Positions 6,368 through 7,951 of a DNA stretch of 7,951 nt are shown one piece after another; positions within the stretch are counted from its first letter, which is position 1; every line of letters starts with the position of its first letter. The stretch is taken from the NCBI GenBank assembly GCA_947447385.1, contig CANFKN010000054.1:1-7951 (forward strand), written 5' to 3'. A program made the translations under genes and the position numbers. The notes under the pieces were generated by a model that had not been told where the DNA came from, did not search any database, and saw only the letters and a program-made list of their open reading frames with translations. Origin of the DNA: Microbacteriaceae bacterium. GTDB taxonomy: Bacteria; Actinomycetota; Actinomycetes; Actinomycetales; Microbacteriaceae.

Positions 6368-6622
6368 TTAGGCTGCGATGGCGATTTCTGGCTCGTCAAA
6401 GCCTTCAAAAGCGGCAACTTCGGCACGCTTTGTCGAATATTTCACTACGCCAGAGCCAGTAGGTTCAGCCATGTTTTCGATAATCGCCAAAAGTTTGCAG
6501 GTGTTGCACTTGATGTGGCCAAGCTCAGCGCTTTCGGCAGCTAGAGATTCCCAGCGCAAGAATGATCGACCAACCGACTTAATAGCCGATTTCTTGTGAC
6601 CACAGCTGTTCTGCTTGCGCAT
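6368..6622 (-). CDS. Small hypothetical protein with a possible zinc-ribbon (CxH...CxxC)
   Basis: I do not recognise this 84-residue protein. It has a basic N-terminal half and an acidic, Ala-rich tail (EVAAFEGFDEPEIAIAA). The notable residues are C7 and H9 in SCGHKK and C39 and C42 in HIKCNTCK (H36 adjacent). A CxH-x29-CxxC arrangement could bind one zinc ion, as in short zinc ribbons or RNA/DNA-associated small proteins; this is an inference. The ATG at 6622 was chosen over an in-frame TTG at 6655 because an AGGGG ribosome-binding-like sequence lies 10 nt upstream and the basic Cys-containing region starts here. There are no membrane segments or signal peptide. The stop codon is 42 nt from the start of the FN3 gene on the same strand, so read-through into it is possible, though that gene seems to have its own promoter. 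Confidence 0.65.
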   Translation of the reverse strand: MRKQNSCGHKKSAIKSVGRSFLRWESLAAESAELGHIKCNTCKLLAIIENMAEPTGSGVVKYSTKRAEVAAFEGFDEPEIAIAA

Positions 6623-6645
6623 TTTGGACCATCCCCTAGTAGTTA

Positions 6646-6765
6646 TTGACAGCAATCCCTTACTTTCAACAATTCACAGAATACTCTCAGCAAAACCTCT
6701 TGTGCAACATATTGTCGGCGTGTCAAAGATGTTTTTCTTCAGGGTTTAACCAGCCTTCTTGGTTA
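6646..6765. promoter_or_regulatory. Divergent intergenic region with promoter elements and a palindrome
   Basis: The 154-nt gap between the small Cys/His gene (minus) and the membrane protein gene (plus) contains a perfect TTGACA on the plus strand (6646-6651). AACAAT lies 16 nt downstream (6668-6673), a candidate promoter giving a leader of about 95 nt. A TTGACA on the minus strand (6721-6726) has no good -10. The inverted repeat TAACCA-N7-TGGTTA (6747-6752, 6760-6765) abuts a TAGCGT box at 6764-6769 that lies 7 nt before the ATG at 6777. Operator function for the palindrome is inferred from its position. Confidence 0.4.
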
Positions 6766-6776
6766 GCGTTTACTTC

Positions 6777-7586
6777 ATGACTCAGAAGAAAACTTCGCAG
6801 CCAGAATTGCTAAAACAAATGCTTGTTAAGGTTCCCGCTGTTACAGCATATTTTTGGCTAATTAAGGTGCTCGCAACGACGGTTGGTGAGACGTTCGCTG
6901 ACTTTCTTACAACCTACTTTCACAAAGACCTGCACATTCTCACGCGGCATGCATCGCTCTTCGTTTGCGCAATTTCTTTTGGCGTCTTGCTATTAGTTTT
7001 AGCTGCTCAGTTTGCGACTAAAAAATATGTTCCGGCTATTTATTGGTCAGCAATCGTCGTAATTAGCGTTGCGGGAACACAGATCACCGATGCACTGCAC
7101 GACATCTATGGCGTCGAGCTGTGGGTCACAACCCTTTTGTTTAGCGCTTTGTTGTTAGGCACATTCGTGGTTTGGTATCGCGCCGAGAAGACCCTCGCCA
7201 TGAAAAGCATCAACACGCCCAAGCGAGAGGCCTATTATTGGTTGGCTATTTTGTTCACCTTTGCCCTAGGCACCTCAGCTGGTGACCAGCTTTCAGAGGT
7301 GATGAACGATGGTTTCTTGATTCCTCTTATCTTGTTCTTGGCGGCAATTGCCACGGTTGCGTTGCTCAACCGATTCAAAGTCATTTCGTCTATCGCAGCA
7401 TTCTGGGCGGCTTATATTTTGACTCGCCCGTTGGGCGCCAACCTCGGCGACTTGTTGGCGCAAGATCCAGTTGATGGTGGTTTAGGTCTGGGCACGAACA
7501 CAGTCAGCCTAATTTTCTTGGCCCTAATTTTGGCCTCGGTCACGGTGCTTGCTTTGACCAAGCGTGACAAACTCGACAAAAATTAG
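6777..7586 (+). CDS. COG4705-type multi-pass membrane protein with four internal repeats
   Basis: A 269-residue hydrophobic protein of the uncharacterised COG4705 membrane family, recognised from KVLATTVGETFADFL (30-44) and ILTRPLGANLGDLL (214-227). About eight membrane segments can be counted. The sequence is built from four units, each with W-x9-G-x4-D: W27/G37/D42, W90/G100/D105, W155/G165/D170 and W210/G220/D225. Each unit opens with an aromatic cluster (YFW, YW, YYW, FW) and is followed by a second hydrophobic segment. The invariant Asp in each repeat, inside or next to membrane helices, suggests a pseudo-symmetric transporter or ion-binding site, but the function is not established from sequence. 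The ATG at 6777 was chosen over a TTG at 6759, since homology to MTQKK-type starts and the -10-like box favour it. There is no Shine-Dalgarno. No neighbour indicates a substrate. Confidence 0.85.
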   Translation: MTQKKTSQPELLKQMLVKVPAVTAYFWLIKVLATTVGETFADFLTTYFHKDLHILTRHASLFVCAISFGVLLLVLAAQFATKKYVPAIYWSAIVVISVAGTQITDALHDIYGVELWVTTLLFSALLLGTFVVWYRAEKTLAMKSINTPKREAYYWLAILFTFALGTSAGDQLSEVMNDGFLIPLILFLAAIATVALLNRFKVISSIAAFWAAYILTRPLGANLGDLLAQDPVDGGLGLGTNTVSLIFLALILASVTVLALTKRDKLDKN

Positions 7587-7661
7587 TTCGGCGTGGCAGA
7601 ACTGGTTCGGCAAAACTAGCATGGCCCAGCAAAACTAACATTGCCCAGCAAAACTAACATT
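7586..7661. repeat. 19-bp tandem repeat array, four units
   Basis: The units start at 7586, 7605, 7624 and 7643. The third and fourth are identical (GCCCAGCAAAACTAACATT). The second shares its GCAAAACTA core and CAT, and the first is degenerate but keeps GTTCGGC in phase with the second. The array starts at the last base of the membrane protein's stop codon and ends 29 nt before the amylase start. Spacers are absent, so this is not CRISPR. Confidence 0.85.
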
Positions 7662-7669
7662 GCCGAACC
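7604..7669. repeat. 10-bp inverted repeat flanking the tandem array
   Basis: GGTTCGGCAA (7604-7613) and its exact complement TTGCCGAACC (7660-7669) enclose 46 nt made of the tandem units. In RNA this would be a GC-rich stem with a long loop. No T-run follows, so it is not a typical intrinsic terminator, but it could cap the 3' end of the membrane protein mRNA or bind a regulator ahead of the amylase gene. Confidence 0.7.
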
Positions 7670-7690
7670 GCGATGTGCCAAAGTAGTTGT

Positions 7691-7951
7691 ATGAGCAAAG
7701 ACGCGCACGCAACCAAAGGTTTTCGAGGCACGAAGTTCGGCGCCCTGGGGTTGGCACTTGCAGCCTCATTGGTTCTCACCCTCAGCCTGCAGCCACAGGC
7801 TAGCCAAGCCGTAACGGCGCCCGCGCAGAACACTCCGAGCTGGGCAGCCTCGGCCACAATCTATGAAGTGAACGTGCGCCAGTTCAGCCCTGGCGGCAAC
7901 TTCGACGGGGTAACCGCACAACTCACTCGCTTGAAGACGCTCGGCGTTGGC
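7691..7951 (+). CDS. Secreted alpha-amylase-like GH13 enzyme, 3'-partial
   Basis: The 87 visible codons run off the right end. They encode a Sec signal peptide: basic start (K9, R12, K15), hydrophobic core 16-33 and probable cleavage after SQA (40). A short Pro/Ala linker follows, then the first strand of a GH13 (alpha-amylase) barrel: ATIYEVNVRQFSPGG (55-69), then NFDGVTAQLTRLKTLGV (70-86). The TIYEVNVRQ...F.GV...L..L..LGV pattern is characteristic of alpha-amylases that cleave alpha-1,4 glucans outside the cell; the catalytic Asp/Glu/Asp residues would lie beyond the window. The ATG at 7691 is the only reasonable start: the signal peptide follows at once and a stop codon lies upstream in frame. 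There is no Shine-Dalgarno; CAAAGT sits at -12 to -7, a weak -10-like box. Exact substrate specificity cannot be judged. Confidence 0.88.
   Translation, partial: MSKDAHATKGFRGTKFGALGLALAASLVLTLSLQPQASQAVTAPAQNTPSWAASATIYEVNVRQFSPGGNFDGVTAQLTRLKTLGVG

Noticed and set aside
6623..6655. N-terminal extension of the small Cys/His protein from a TTG at 6655
   Set aside because: It would translate through the AGGGG ribosome-binding-like sequence that serves the ATG at 6622.
7586..7669. Possible CRISPR array
   Set aside because: The 19-bp units are directly abutting with no unique spacers and there are no cas genes nearby.
7654..7857. Minus-strand open frame opposite the amylase start
   Set aside because: It overlaps a convincing signal peptide and GH13 N-terminus on the plus strand and has no domain of its own.
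1..7951. Mobile element, defence system or prophage
   Set aside because: No transposase, integrase, nuclease, helicase, toxin-antitoxin pair or flanking target-site repeats were found; the genes are ordinary envelope and secretion functions.

Overview
The window looks like a compact chromosomal segment of a small-genome, mid-GC actinobacterium, probably a freshwater Microbacteriaceae-like lineage. This is inferred from four things: moderate base composition, short intergenic gaps, several genes with a promoter -10-like box placed for leaderless transcription, and the gene content (an actinobacterial-type GT4 glycosyltransferase, DedA, a secreted PstS-like protein, FN3/OmpA-like surface protein, secreted GH13 enzyme). 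No taxonomic marker gene is present, so the placement is tentative. No rRNA, tRNA, CRISPR array, integrase or insertion sequence was seen.

Layout, left to right. Positions 3-800 (+) hold the body of an SGNH/GDSL hydrolase whose first few codons lie outside the window. It converges, with a 15-nt gap, on a minus-strand pair: a GT4 glycosyltransferase (1438-2637) and, overlapping its 3' end by 14 nt, a DedA-family membrane protein (816-1451) that begins with TTG. A strong intrinsic terminator (2732-2772) separates this pair from a minus-strand PstS-like phosphate-binding protein (2785-3813, TTG start behind a perfect Shine-Dalgarno). The 151-nt pstS leader/promoter region carries two mutually exclusive hairpins and GTTAAC-like repeats. 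Upstream of it on the same strand is a 786-residue secreted protein (3965-6325) with six fibronectin type III domains, a FIVAR-like helical insert in the third, and an OmpA-like C-terminal domain. Next is a small Cys/His protein (6368-6622, minus).

The strand then switches. A divergent 154-nt region leads to a plus-strand membrane protein of the COG4705 type (6777-7586) with a strict four-fold W-x9-G-x4-D repeat. A 19-bp tandem repeat array starts at its stop codon and is overlapped by a 10-bp inverted repeat. A secreted alpha-amylase-like GH13 enzyme begins at 7691 and runs off the window.

Most of the genes concern the cell envelope or secreted functions: lipid/ester hydrolysis, glycolipid or polysaccharide mannosylation/glycosylation, lipid-carrier or phospholipid flipping (DedA), phosphate capture, surface adhesion and extracellular starch breakdown. 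Apart from the GT4-DedA pair, the genes look like separate transcription units. No clear multi-gene defence or mobile system is visible. The least explained items are the four-fold repeat membrane protein, the FIVAR-in-FN3 surface protein, and the repeat array and leader structures.
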